NCBI GenBank assembly: GCA_031459765.1
Contig: JAVKHY010000002.1
Span: 186,001-250,000, forward strand
Reading direction: 5' to 3'
DNA from: Armatimonadota bacterium
GTDB taxonomy: Bacteria > Sysuimicrobiota > Sysuimicrobiia > Sysuimicrobiales > Kaftiobacteriaceae
DNA: 64,000 nucleotides
Below, in pieces: positions 1 through 7,367 of this stretch. The stretch's first letter is position 1. Each line of letters begins with the position of its first letter. The notes under the pieces are model-generated. The model did no database searches, was not told the origin of the DNA, and saw nothing but the letters and a program-made list of their open reading frames with translations. Position numbers and translations under genes: made by a program.

Positions 1-153
1 GATCCGCCTTCGGCACGCTGTGTTCATGCCCCGGCGGCTGCTCTCGTAGACAGCCCCGCCGCCCGGCCGGCTGCAGCGCCGCGGTGCGTCCCCCCTGAGG
101 TCAGCATAGCGCGACGCCGCCGGTGATCCGGGCGGCGGGTATTCCTGCAGTCT

Positions 154-447
154 TCAGCGCATCGCCGCCTGCAGCCGGGCTGCGGCGGCGGCCACGCGCT
201 GAGACGGAACCTCCGCCACGATCTGGCCGGTCCGCGCATCGCAGAACCGGACCCAGACCTGCGACGCCTCGTCCACACGCAGGTGCGCCACAATCTCCGC
301 CGCCCCGGCGGCCCCCCCCTCCGGTGCGGCGGGATCCGGCGTCGGGGGGACACTCCCCCGCTCGGCCAGGGCCCGGCGGGCCCGCTCGAAGAGATCGTCG
401 AACCCCGGGACCGAGGTCTCGCCGGACGCCGTCATAGCGGGGTCCAC
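154..447 (-). CDS. FlaG-like flagellar protein
   Basis: Protein of 97 aa. The N-terminal half is Pro/Ala/Gly-rich and probably disordered. The C-terminal half carries a beta-hairpin signature, VRFCDARTGQIVAEVPS, matching the 'D..TGEVIRQIP.E' pattern of FlaG proteins, which influence flagellar filament length or assembly. Its start codon lies inside the last 16 bases of the upstream FlgN-like gene, so the two are translationally coupled. The pairing with a FlgN-like chaperone strengthens the call. No flagellin or hook gene is in view, so the rest of the cluster would have to lie to the left of the window or elsewhere. A Cys in the hairpin is unusual. The family call is inferred from motif and context. 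Confidence 0.6.
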   Translation of the reverse strand: MDPAMTASGETSVPGFDDLFERARRALAERGSVPPTPDPAAPEGGAAGAAEIVAHLRVDEASQVWVRFCDARTGQIVAEVPSQRVAAAAARLQAAMR

Positions 448-788
448 ACGGCGACGCCGTCGTCAGGATGCCGCGCCCGAACCATGTGGCGGACGAGCAG
501 CGCCTGGTTGGCGCGCTCCACCCGGCCGAGCTGGCGGATGATCGCCGCGATACGCGGGGCGATCTCACGCACCTCGGCGGTCTCGGCCGCCTCCAGAGGG
601 GCGCGGGCGGCCTCCAGGCGGCGGAGGGTCGAGAGCCGGGCCAGTTCCGCAACCCGCAGGGCGTACAGCCCACCAAACCGCCCCTCCCGCAACAACCTGT
701 GGCGCAGGCGGGCGATGGCCAGCAGCTCACGATGCACGGCCAGTTCCTGGTCCAAGATCATCCTCAACGGTGTCCGGTCGTCGTTCAT
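432..788 (-). CDS. FlgN-like flagellar export chaperone
   Basis: An almost wholly helical 118-aa protein with heptad-like Leu/Ala/Glu/Arg patterning and no membrane segment. Length and composition fit the FlgN family, cytoplasmic chaperones that bind the hook-filament junction proteins FlgK and FlgL before export. It starts with ATG and a GGAGG immediately upstream; no clearly better start was seen. The stop overlaps the start of the FlaG-like gene. FlgN sequences are poorly conserved, so the assignment rests on helical character, size and the FlaG-like neighbour; a generic coiled-coil protein is the alternative. Confidence 0.5.
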   Translation of the reverse strand: MNDDRTPLRMILDQELAVHRELLAIARLRHRLLREGRFGGLYALRVAELARLSTLRRLEAARAPLEAAETAEVREIAPRIAAIIRQLGRVERANQALLVRHMVRARHPDDGVAVWTPL

Positions 789-964
789 CCTCCGTCCCTG
801 CCACCGGGCGTCCGCATCCCAGCACAGAGCAAAAGCGATGCCGCGGCGGTCCCTGATGGGACTGTGCTCCGCAGGCGGACCTGCCGATAGGCAGAGCGGG
901 GGGCCGCGGGCCCGGCGTCCCGCTGCGCGAACAGCGGTACGAACGGCCGCAGGGGCGCGCCGCG

Positions 965-1011
965 ACCGGCGGAGCGGTTGATTGACTTCGCCGTCGCCCC
1001 TGTGCTAGGCT
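965..1011 (+). promoter_or_regulatory. Promoter for first VTWE mini-protein
   Basis: TTGACT (982-987) and TAGGCT (1006-1011), 18 bases apart, make a credible sigma-70-type promoter about 75 bases before the start codon of the first VTWE gene. A weak copy of the palindromic box (965-982, ACCGGCG-GAGC-GGTTGAT) ends 23 bases before the same -10, the spacing seen at other promoters here, but its arms match poorly. The 299 bases between the FlgN-like gene and the mini-protein contain nothing else recognisable. Confidence 0.5.
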
Positions 1012-1087
1012 CGACGCTGCTGCGAAGACCTGGATCATCCTCTCCCCCCGGGATGAGGGTCTATCCCGAGGACAAAGGAGTGGAGAG

Positions 1088-1258
1088 ATGAAGAAGATCC
1101 TGGCCGCGATGCTCCTGGCGATGCTGGTGTTCGTCGCCACATCCGTCTCCTGGGGCCAGGAGGCCGGCGCCGGCGCGGAGTCGGTCACCTGGGAAAGCGT
1201 GACCTGGGAGGGCGTGACCTGGGAGGGCTTCGGCGACTTCGGCGTGACCTGGGAGTAA
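1088..1258 (+). CDS. Secreted VTWE-repeat mini-protein, copy 1
   Basis: A 56-aa protein: signal peptide MKKILAAMLLAMLVFVATSV followed by a short Gly/Ala/Glu stretch and four VTWE units, the last separated by GFGDFG. The start is fixed by AAAGGAG seven bases upstream. Similar Trp-containing repeats (SVTWD, SSWN types) are known at the C-termini of some secreted subtilases, but here the repeat is the whole mature protein. No modifying enzyme or protease is adjacent. A perfect-looking terminator follows, so it is monocistronic. I do not recognise a function; a secreted or surface-associated peptide is inferred from the signal sequence. Confidence 0.75.
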   Translation: MKKILAAMLLAMLVFVATSVSWGQEAGAGAESVTWESVTWEGVTWEGFGDFGVTWE

Positions 1259-1272
1259 CGACGGCAAGAGCG

Positions 1273-1315
1273 GCGGGGGGAGGCGCGCGGCGCCTTCCCC
1301 CGCTTTCATTTTTTC
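1273..1315 (+). terminator. Rho-independent terminator after VTWE copy 1
   Basis: Arms 1273-1286 and 1290-1303 form a 14-bp GC-rich stem with one mismatch and a GCG loop, followed by a T-rich run (1304-1315). It separates the two VTWE genes transcriptionally. Confidence 0.8.
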
Positions 1316-1331
1316 GCACACCTTCCCGCCG

Positions 1332-1347
1332 TGGCACGAAACTTGCT
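1332..1347 (+). promoter_or_regulatory. Sigma-54 (-24/-12) promoter
   Basis: TGGCACGAAACTTGCT matches the RpoN consensus TGGCACG-N4-TTGCA/T, with GG (1333-1334) and GC (1345-1346) exactly ten bases apart. The predicted start, about 12 bases after the GC, lies some 40 bases before the second VTWE start codon. Such promoters need an enhancer-binding protein; none is encoded in the window. Confidence 0.8.
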
Positions 1348-1398
1348 CAATTTTCCTCCTGGAGAACGGGTATGGCTGCTCACGGGAGGGAAGTCGTC

Positions 1399-1554
1399 AT
1401 GCGTAGGCTCGTCGCGGGGATCCTGTTCGTGCTGGCCCTCTTCGCCGCCACGTCCGTCTCCTGGGGCCAGGAGGCCGGCGCCGGCGCGGAGTCGGTCACC
1501 TGGGAGAGCGTGACCTGGGAGGGCTTCGGCGACTTCGGCGTGACCTGGGAATAG
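1399..1554 (+). CDS. Secreted VTWE-repeat mini-protein, copy 2
   Basis: A 51-aa paralogue of the preceding mini-protein: signal peptide MRRLVAGILFVLALFAATSV, then three VTWE units with the same GFGDFG spacer before the last. From the signal-peptide C-terminus onward the DNA is almost identical to copy 1 apart from loss of one 15-bp repeat unit, indicating a recent duplication or gene conversion, while the signal peptides differ. ATG at 1399 is preferred (GGGAGGG eight bases upstream); ATG 1372 would add nine residues. It has a sigma-54 promoter, unlike copy 1. Function unknown. Confidence 0.72.
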   Translation: MRRLVAGILFVLALFAATSVSWGQEAGAGAESVTWESVTWEGFGDFGVTWE

Positions 1555-1563
1555 CCGGGTGCG

Positions 1564-1597
1564 GCCGCGGGGACGCCTGAGGAGGCGTCCCCGCGGC
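1564..1597 (+). terminator. Perfect hairpin after VTWE copy 2
   Basis: A 15-bp perfect stem (1564-1578 with 1583-1597) and four-base loop directly after the stop codon. It has no strong T-run, so it may be a factor-assisted terminator or an mRNA-stabilising hairpin. Confidence 0.55.
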
Positions 1598-1687
1598 GTA
1601 TGGTATACAGGGGGGAGGAGGCGGGCGCCGGTCCGTCCCTCCCCGCCTGGTGTTGGAAGACGCACGGAGCACCGGAGACGCGCGCGC

Positions 1688-3985
1688 ATGCGGCAGCTTC
1701 CCCCGCGGGCACGGGTTTTCGTTCTGGGGACGATCGTCCTCGGAGCGGGCATCACCGCGGCCATCCCCTATCTGCCGGGGGGTCTGCCGCCTCTCAACCT
1801 CCACGTCCTGATCTTCCTGGCCGCGGCGCTGGTGGCGCAGCTGGTCGGGGTGCGCTGGTTCATGCCGGGCCTGGAAGGACAGGCCTGGTCCCTGATCTCG
1901 GCGGTGCTGATTCCCTCCATCATCCTGTTCCCGCCGGCGACCGTCGTCATCATCGTCCTCATCACCTTTGCGGCCTATGCCGTCAAGCGCCGGTCCCTTC
2001 CCTGGTATCAGAACGCCTGGAACATCGCCCAGCACGAGGTGGCCGTGCTGGTCGCGGCGCTGGTCTGGGGCAACGTGCGTCCCGCCAGCAGCGGCGGATG
2101 GCTGGCGGTGCACTGGTATGCCGCGGCGTTCTTCGCCGGTGCGGCCTTCTACCTCCTGAACAACCTGCAGACCAACACCGTCCTGGCCCTGGCCACGGGC
2201 CGGCCCTTCCGGCAGGTCGGCATCTTCTCCCGCGTCAACTTCTCCCGCGAGCTGGTCCTGACATGGCTGGGGGTCGTCATCGCCGATCTGTGGCTGGTCA
2301 ACCCGTGGCGCACCGTGCTGCTGATCGTGCCGCTGATCGGTCTGTCCCAGATGCTGCGCAGCCAGGTGGAAGACGCCCAGCGCATCCGCCGCGCCCAGGT
2401 CGAAGCGGAGGGTCGCGCCCAGCAACTTTCCAGCCTCAATGAGTTGAGCCGCGCCCTGACCAGCAGCCTGGATTTCGACCAGGTCTTCGATGCGCTTTAC
2501 GCCCAGCTGGCCAAGACCGTCACTCTGGATGTGCTCTCCATCGCCCTCCTCGACCCCCACACCAACCAGCTTGAGTTCCACGTGATGAAGGCGGGCCAGG
2601 GGATGCTGCCGACCATAGTGCGGCGGGCGGAAGCGCCCGAGCTGCGCGGCCTCCTGGCGGCCCGCACCCCCCTCGTCCTGATGCCGGCGCGCCATCGGGA
2701 CACCGTGGAAGCGGTCAGCCCCCACGGGGTGTTGCTCGAGACGGCCGCGGTGACGGTCGTCCCGATGACCCTGGCCGAGCGGACGGTGGGCCTGATGCTC
2801 CTGGGCACCAGGGAGCCCCCGCTGCCGGCGCACCTCGATCTGGTGTCGACCATGGCCAGCCAGGTCGCGGTGGCCGCGGAGAAGGTCGAGCTGTTCCAGC
2901 GGGAGCGGCGCAAGACCGCCCAGCTGTCGGCCATCACGCAGGTCAGCAAGAAGATCGTCACCATTCACAACGTCGACGTCCTGTTGCAGCAGACCTCGCG
3001 GTTGATCGAGGAGTCCTTCGGCTTCGCCCGCGTGGAGGTGGCCCTGCACACCGACGGCGCGGCGCCGGCCCCCGCGGAAGGCGCCGCCGCGGACATCCCG
3101 ATCTTCTACCGGGACCAGACCATCGGGGTGATGCGCGTCTGGCTCCATCCCGGCACGGTGCTCTCCGCCGACGACCTCTCGATGCTCCAGACGCTGGCTG
3201 ACGAGATCGCCGTGGCCATCGAGAACGCGCGCCTGTACGAGCACCTGCAGATGCAGATGGGCATGCTGGAGCAGACCCAGCTGCAGCTGCTGCAGTCCGC
3301 CAAACTGGCCACCATCGGCGAGCTGGCCGCCTTCATCGCCCACGAGATCAACAACCCGCTGACCAGCGTCCTGGGCTACGCCTCCCTGGTGCTGAGTGAG
3401 ACGCCGCCGGACGATCCCAAGCGGGCCGACGTGGAGGTCATCGAGAAGGAGGCCCTGCGGGCCCGGAGCATTGTCCGGGACCTGCTGGGCTATGCCCGGC
3501 AGACGGACTCGGCGATGGAGCCCACCCAGGTGAACGAGGCCATCGAGAGCGTGCTGTCGCTGGTGCGCCAGCGGGCGGATGCGGCCAACGTGACGATCAC
3601 GGCGCGCTTCGATCCCGCGGCGCCCACCATCCTGGCCGACGTCAACCAGCTGAAGCAGGTGTTCATCAACATCCTGAACAACGCCATCGACGCCATGCCC
3701 CAGGGCGGAACGGTGGAGGTCACGACCCGTCCGGTGAGCGTGAACGGCACCGGGCCGGGGGTCGAAATTTCCTTCCAGGACAGCGGCACCGGCATCGAGC
3801 CGCAGCACCTGGAGAAGATCTTCGACGCCTTCTTCACGACCAAGGGCGCGGGGCGGGGCACGGGGCTGGGGTTGCCGATCAGCAAACGCATCGTGGAGCG
3901 GCACGGCGGAACGATCTCCGTGCGCAGCGTGCAGGGTCAGGGCAGCTGCTTTGTGATTCGCCTGCCGGCCGCGCCGGCGGCGTGA
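1688..3985 (+). CDS. Membrane sensor histidine kinase with two GAF domains
   Basis: About 765 aa. Seven or eight hydrophobic segments occupy the first ~235 residues, followed by a short coiled linker, two GAF-like domains, and a kinase core with H-box IAHEINNPLTSVLGYASLVL, N-box NAIDAMPQGG, G1 DSGTGIE, and the FFTTKG/GTGLGLPIS region. The H-box style resembles NtrB/PAS-type kinases. ATG 1688 is chosen because the earlier in-frame stretch runs through the hairpin after the VTWE gene. The receiver gene follows six bases after the stop and is its likely partner. The signal sensed by the membrane module is unknown; GAF domains suggest a small cytoplasmic ligand. Confidence 0.85.
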   Translation: MRQLPPRARVFVLGTIVLGAGITAAIPYLPGGLPPLNLHVLIFLAAALVAQLVGVRWFMPGLEGQAWSLISAVLIPSIILFPPATVVIIVLITFAAYAVKRRSLPWYQNAWNIAQHEVAVLVAALVWGNVRPASSGGWLAVHWYAAAFFAGAAFYLLNNLQTNTVLALATGRPFRQVGIFSRVNFSRELVLTWLGVVIADLWLVNPWRTVLLIVPLIGLSQMLRSQVEDAQRIRRAQVEAEGRAQQLSSLNELSRALTSSLDFDQVFDALYAQLAKTVTLDVLSIALLDPHTNQLEFHVMKAGQGMLPTIVRRAEAPELRGLLAARTPLVLMPARHRDTVEAVSPHGVLLETAAVTVVPMTLAERTVGLMLLGTREPPLPAHLDLVSTMASQVAVAAEKVELFQRERRKTAQLSAITQVSKKIVTIHNVDVLLQQTSRLIEESFGFARVEVALHTDGAAPAPAEGAAADIPIFYRDQTIGVMRVWLHPGTVLSADDLSMLQTLADEIAVAIENARLYEHLQMQMGMLEQTQLQLLQSAKLATIGELAAFIAHEINNPLTSVLGYASLVLSETPPDDPKRADVEVIEKEALRARSIVRDLLGYARQTDSAMEPTQVNEAIESVLSLVRQRADAANVTITARFDPAAPTILADVNQLKQVFINILNNAIDAMPQGGTVEVTTRPVSVNGTGPGVEISFQDSGTGIEPQHLEKIFDAFFTTKGAGRGTGLGLPISKRIVERHGGTISVRSVQGQGSCFVIRLPAAPAA

Positions 3986-3991
3986 CCGAGG

Positions 3992-4378
3992 GTGGCGACC
4001 GGGGACGGGCCGGTGGCGACCAGACGCATCCTGGTGGTGGACGACGAAGCCTCCATCCGGGACCTCTGTGCGCGGGTCCTGGGGCGGGCGGGCTTTGACG
4101 TGACCGTGGCCGGCGGGGGAGAGGAGGCCGTCGGCCGGTTGCGGGACGAAACCTTCGACGCCGTGATCACCGACATCCGGATGCCCGGCATCTCCGGCCT
4201 CGAGGTCCTCGACACAGCCAAACGTACCCAGCCGGGAATCCGGGTCGTCCTCATCACGGGCTTCGGCACGCCGCAGACCCTGGACCGCGCCCGGCAGGGC
4301 GGTGCGGACCGCATCCTGACCAAGCCCTTCAATCCCGCCGAACTGCTCACCGCGGTGCGGGACGTGCTGCCGGAGTAG
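3992..4378 (+). CDS. Single-domain response regulator receiver
   Basis: A 128-aa CheY-like receiver starting at GTG. The acidic pocket is in VVDDEASI, the phosphoacceptor Asp in VITDIRMPG, and the conserved Lys in LTKPFNP. There is no output domain, so it probably relays phosphate or acts by protein contact. It is six bases downstream of the membrane kinase gene and is its natural partner. It ends about 50 bases before the convergent nucleotidyltransferase-like gene. Confidence 0.85.
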   Translation: MATGDGPVATRRILVVDDEASIRDLCARVLGRAGFDVTVAGGGEEAVGRLRDETFDAVITDIRMPGISGLEVLDTAKRTQPGIRVVLITGFGTPQTLDRARQGGADRILTKPFNPAELLTAVRDVLPE

Positions 4379-4430
4379 CCGGAATCCGTCGGGGCACCCT
4401 GGGCCTCCGCACCGCTCCACGCGCTCCGGA

Positions 4431-5333
4431 TCAGTGCAACCGCTGGTCGGTTCGCCCCCCGGGGAGTTCACAGTACCACGCGGCCAGGCGGGCGAAGGTC
4501 ACGATCGGGGCGAGCGAGGTGCGGACCGTGGCCACGATCCGCTCCGGGACGGCCAGTCCGGCCCCGGTGAGCAACTGCCAGCGCGACTCCACGGCCGCCG
4601 CCAGCTGCAGGGCCAGCTCGGTGGTGAGCAGATGGACGTCGGCCAGCGGGAGGAAGACCTCCCAGCGCCGCGCTGGCCGGGGCATGTCGAAGATGTTCAG
4701 CATCGCCTTGGCGATCCCGGTGGCCGCGCCGGCGGCGTTGCTGAACCATCCGATGATCTGACCCAGGCGCTCGGGGTCGCGGCCGGCTGTCTCGGCTTCC
4801 CGCGTCGTCGGCTCCAGCACAGCCGCGCTGGACAGGATGCGGGAGAGGCGCCAGCCGATCCGGATCGGATCGAGGTACCGGGGCGGCTGCGGCAGCATCG
4901 GCCCGGGCATCCCCAGGATGACCACCCCCAGGCTGCGCGCCTGCTGAATCATCTCCCGCGCCTCGTCCAACAGCGCCCCGCGCTCGCGTTCCAGCCGGGC
5001 CATGGCCTGCGCCGTGAAGGCCTCATGGGCCGCCGGGTCGTTGTTCACGAGCAACGTGCCCCCGGTGAGAATCTCGTAGATCACCGGGACGATGTGGGTG
5101 TTCAGGGCAAAGGGCATCAGGATGCCGGGGACCTCGCCCAGCGGATTGGCCGCGGAGAGCCGCTCCATATAGGCGGCGATCTCCTCCTCGGTGTACCGCT
5201 CGGGGAAGACCAGGGCCACTTCCAGATCGCTGTCCGGCCAAGTGCGGTCGGTGGCGTACTTGCCGTAGAGGTACACGGCGACCACCTCGGCCTCACGCGC
5301 GAAAAAGGACCGCAACGCGGTCAGGGCGTTCAC
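4431..5333 (-). CDS. Nucleotidyltransferase-like protein with helical C-terminal domain
   Basis: A 300-aa protein. Residues ~18-43 resemble the minimal nucleotidyltransferase fold (Pol-beta superfamily): YLYGKYATDRTWPDSDLEVA. The usual GS is replaced by GK, and the metal-binding DxD appears as D-L-E, so catalysis may be altered or lost. The rest is largely helical with an HEPN/DUF86-like flavour, but I cannot assign it. A fused MNT-HEPN arrangement would be a single-polypeptide relative of type VII toxin-antitoxin pairs; a nucleotide-dependent regulator is equally possible. It stands alone, convergent with the receiver gene. Confidence 0.5.
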   Translation of the reverse strand: MNALTALRSFFAREAEVVAVYLYGKYATDRTWPDSDLEVALVFPERYTEEEIAAYMERLSAANPLGEVPGILMPFALNTHIVPVIYEILTGGTLLVNNDPAAHEAFTAQAMARLERERGALLDEAREMIQQARSLGVVILGMPGPMLPQPPRYLDPIRIGWRLSRILSSAAVLEPTTREAETAGRDPERLGQIIGWFSNAAGAATGIAKAMLNIFDMPRPARRWEVFLPLADVHLLTTELALQLAAAVESRWQLLTGAGLAVPERIVATVRTSLAPIVTFARLAAWYCELPGGRTDQRLH

Positions 5334-5362
5334 AGACCCATCCTAGCAGGGAATGGGGAGGC

Positions 5363-5635
5363 CTAGCGCGCGGAGCGGAGGCGTTCCTGCAGGCGGTCGG
5401 CCAGGGCGACCAGCCAGCGGTTCTGCGCCAGCGAGCGCCGGTGCTGCCGCCTGAGTTCCTGCATCTCCTGGCGTTCCCGCTCCAGGACGACACGGTGCAC
5501 CGCCGGCCGTGCCCCTCGGGCCCGGCGCCAGTTGCGCCGCTGTTCGTCGATCTCGCGCCGGTGATCGCCCAGCGCCCGGCCGCGGGTTTCCCGGAGGGCG
5601 GAGAGGACCTGTCGGTGCTCGCGGACATCCAGCAT
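5363..5635 (-). CDS. Small Arg-rich coiled-coil protein
   Basis: A 90-aa, highly charged, fully helical protein, unusually rich in Arg (about one residue in four). No catalytic motif, signal or membrane segment. The N-terminus (MLDVREHRQVLSALRETRGR then ALGDHRRE) resembles that of the small protein at 23989-24270, which has MLPEHRRALHEV and RALGSHRE, suggesting a small paralogous family. It has its own promoter with a palindromic box and a TACAAT -10. The role is unknown; nucleic-acid or membrane-surface binding would suit the charge. Confidence 0.5.
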   Translation of the reverse strand: MLDVREHRQVLSALRETRGRALGDHRREIDEQRRNWRRARGARPAVHRVVLERERQEMQELRRQHRRSLAQNRWLVALADRLQERLRSAR

Positions 5636-5676
5636 GGGACACCCCCGCGCAGGACGGCTGCATCCCGCGCAGTGCG

Positions 5677-5721
5677 ATTGTAGGGAGCGTCCCGGCCGGG
5701 GACGTCGGGCACGGACCCGAT
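5677..5721 (-). promoter_or_regulatory. Palindromic box plus -10 for the coiled-coil gene
   Basis: On the minus strand the box ATCGGGT-CCGT-GCCCGAC (5704-5721) is followed after 21 bases by TACAAT (5677-5682). A second, less symmetric box lies just upstream at 5728-5745, centred 24 bp away. Confidence 0.6.
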
Positions 5722-5807
5722 TCGCCCATCGGGCGGGCACCGGATTCTCCCCGCCTCGGGCCGCGCGGGGAACCCCCATGGGAAACTGCCGAAAGTGACT
5801 GGAGGCG

Positions 5808-6035
5808 TTACTGGAGGAGTCCGCGTTCGAACAGGCGGGCGATCATCGCGGCGCGGCTGCCGACGCCGAAGCGGGCAAAGATGCGGCGGAGATGGGTGGA
5901 GACGGTCCACATGCTGATCCCCAGGTGACGCGCGATGGCTTTTGTCGGGAGCCCCTGCGCCACCAGCAGCGCGATCTCGCGCTCCCGAGGGCTGAGCCTG
6001 TCCCGGGAAGCGGAGGGCGCGCCGGCGACCGTCAT
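5808..6035 (-). CDS. LuxR/GerE-type HTH protein
   Basis: A 75-aa protein that is essentially just a GerE-type helix-turn-helix: LSPREREIALLVAQGLPTKA, then IARHLGISMWTVSTHLRRIF. It has no receiver or ligand domain. Its ATG overlaps the TGA of the HTH-TPR gene (ATGA), so it is translated with it. Stand-alone GerE-type proteins often act as small DNA-binding outputs. The operon order (secreted peptide, TPR regulator, then this gene) makes it a candidate downstream effector, but its targets cannot be read from the sequence. Confidence 0.75.
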   Translation of the reverse strand: MTVAGAPSASRDRLSPREREIALLVAQGLPTKAIARHLGISMWTVSTHLRRIFARFGVGSRAAMIARLFERGLLQ

Positions 6036-7351
6036 GGAGTCGGGGCCGGCACCGCGGGGGTCATGAGCCGGAAGGCCCGGGCAAAGGATGAGGCCGCGGC
6101 TTCGTGCTGGCCCAGCGCCAGATAGACGAAGCCGAGATCGCGACAGGCCGCAGACAGCTCCCCGGCCATCTCCAGGCGCTCGAAGATCTCCTCCGCATCG
6201 CGCAGCCGCAGGGCCGCTTCGGCAAGCCGTCCGGCGGCCGCCAGTGCGGCCCCGTCGGCCGCCGCGGCCCGCCCCAGTTCGGCCTCGTCGTAGATGCGCC
6301 GGGCGATCGCCTCCGCCTCCGCCGCCATCGCCCGCGCCGCGTCGGCGCGCCCCCGGCGGACTTCCAATCGGGCCAGCTCCACCAGGGTCTGCGCCGTCCC
6401 TTCGTCGTCGCCGCACCGGCGCGCAAGGTGCAGGCTCTCCTGCAGATCGGCCTCCGCCTCGTCGAGCCTGCCCTGCCCGAGGCGCAGGATGCCGGCACTG
6501 CGCTTCACCACCCCCAGCAGGCGAAGGTTCTCATGGAGGCGCAGCAGGACTTCGGCCTGCTGGAGATACCTGTCCGCCTCGTCGAAGGCCTGCTGCCGTT
6601 CGGAGGCGACACCGAGATTGAAGAACAGCAGCGCCCGCTGCGCGGGATCCCCGGCACGGCTGAGGAGGGGGATCGCCTGCCGCAGCGCGTCGAGGGCCTG
6701 GGCGGGCAGACCGAGCTCCACGTAGACACGGCCGAGGTTGCTGAGCAACTTCCCCAGCAGCTCTCCGTCCTGGACCCCGGCGGCGCGCAGGCGATCGATG
6801 CCGACCTGGTAAAGGGCGCGGGCACGGGCGAACTGCCGGGCGCGGAAGGCCAGGAAGCCCTGCGCGTTGGCCGCCGCCGCGACGAGTTCGTCGTCTCCCA
6901 GTTCTTCGGCCAGGAGGCGCGCCTCCTCCAGCACCGGCGCAGCCAGGTCGAACTGGCGCAATCCGGCCAGCGCTTGGCCGCGACCGAGCGCGACCCGAAT
7001 CCGCAGCCGCGGGTCTGCGCTCTCCTCGGCGGGCGGGGCGGCCGAGGTGAAGGCCTCCAGCGCCTCGGTGAACCGGTGTTGTCGGAGCAGGGAGTCGCCG
7101 CGGCGGCAGGCGACGGCCGCACGAACCGAGACGGGCGGAGGGGCATCGAGGAGGGCGGAGAGAGGCAGGCGGAGGCGCCCGGCAAGGAGTTGCAGGGTGG
7201 CCAGGGACGGGCGCACCCTGTCGTGCTCGATCATGCTGACGTAGCTGGCCGACAGCGACGGTCGGCCGAGATCGCGCTGCGTCAGTCCGAGCGCCTTCCG
7301 CGCCTGTCTGATCCGCGCCCCGAGCGTCGTGCCGGGCCCTCCTCCGGCCAC
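6032..7351 (-). CDS. HTH-TPR transcriptional regulator (RRNPP-like architecture)
   Basis: A 439-aa protein. Residues ~8-65 form a Cro/C1-type HTH (RIRQARKALGLTQRDL, then ASYVSMIEHDRVRPSLATLQ). The remaining ~370 residues are a solenoid of about eight TPR-like helical hairpins rich in Ala/Leu/Arg. This is the architecture of Rgg, PlcR and NprR regulators, which bind secreted peptides, and also of many uncharacterised TPR regulators. The start is GTG at 7351, sixteen bases after the stop of a gene for a 38-aa peptide with a signal sequence. Family membership by architecture is clear; peptide sensing is inference from that neighbour. Confidence 0.8.
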   Translation of the reverse strand: MAGGGPGTTLGARIRQARKALGLTQRDLGRPSLSASYVSMIEHDRVRPSLATLQLLAGRLRLPLSALLDAPPPVSVRAAVACRRGDSLLRQHRFTEALEAFTSAAPPAEESADPRLRIRVALGRGQALAGLRQFDLAAPVLEEARLLAEELGDDELVAAAANAQGFLAFRARQFARARALYQVGIDRLRAAGVQDGELLGKLLSNLGRVYVELGLPAQALDALRQAIPLLSRAGDPAQRALLFFNLGVASERQQAFDEADRYLQQAEVLLRLHENLRLLGVVKRSAGILRLGQGRLDEAEADLQESLHLARRCGDDEGTAQTLVELARLEVRRGRADAARAMAAEAEAIARRIYDEAELGRAAAADGAALAAAGRLAEAALRLRDAEEIFERLEMAGELSAACRDLGFVYLALGQHEAAASSFARAFRLMTPAVPAPTP

Positions 7352-7367
7352 TCATCGGGAATTGAAC

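Noticed and set aside
1088-1554. RiPP precursor interpretation of the VTWE peptides
   Set aside because: They have Sec-type signal peptides, not leader peptides, and no modifying enzyme is adjacent; the only radical SAM gene is 23 kb away.
1496-4471. A 991-codon open frame on the minus strand across the GAF kinase and receiver
   Set aside because: It is the complement of a clear kinase gene with intact motifs; composition is repetitive His/Gln/Gly/Asp as expected for antisense frames in GC-rich DNA, and it has no domain.
5728-5745. Box as an independent promoter element
   Set aside because: No -10 at 21-23 bases on either strand; treated as an auxiliary site next to 5704-5721.
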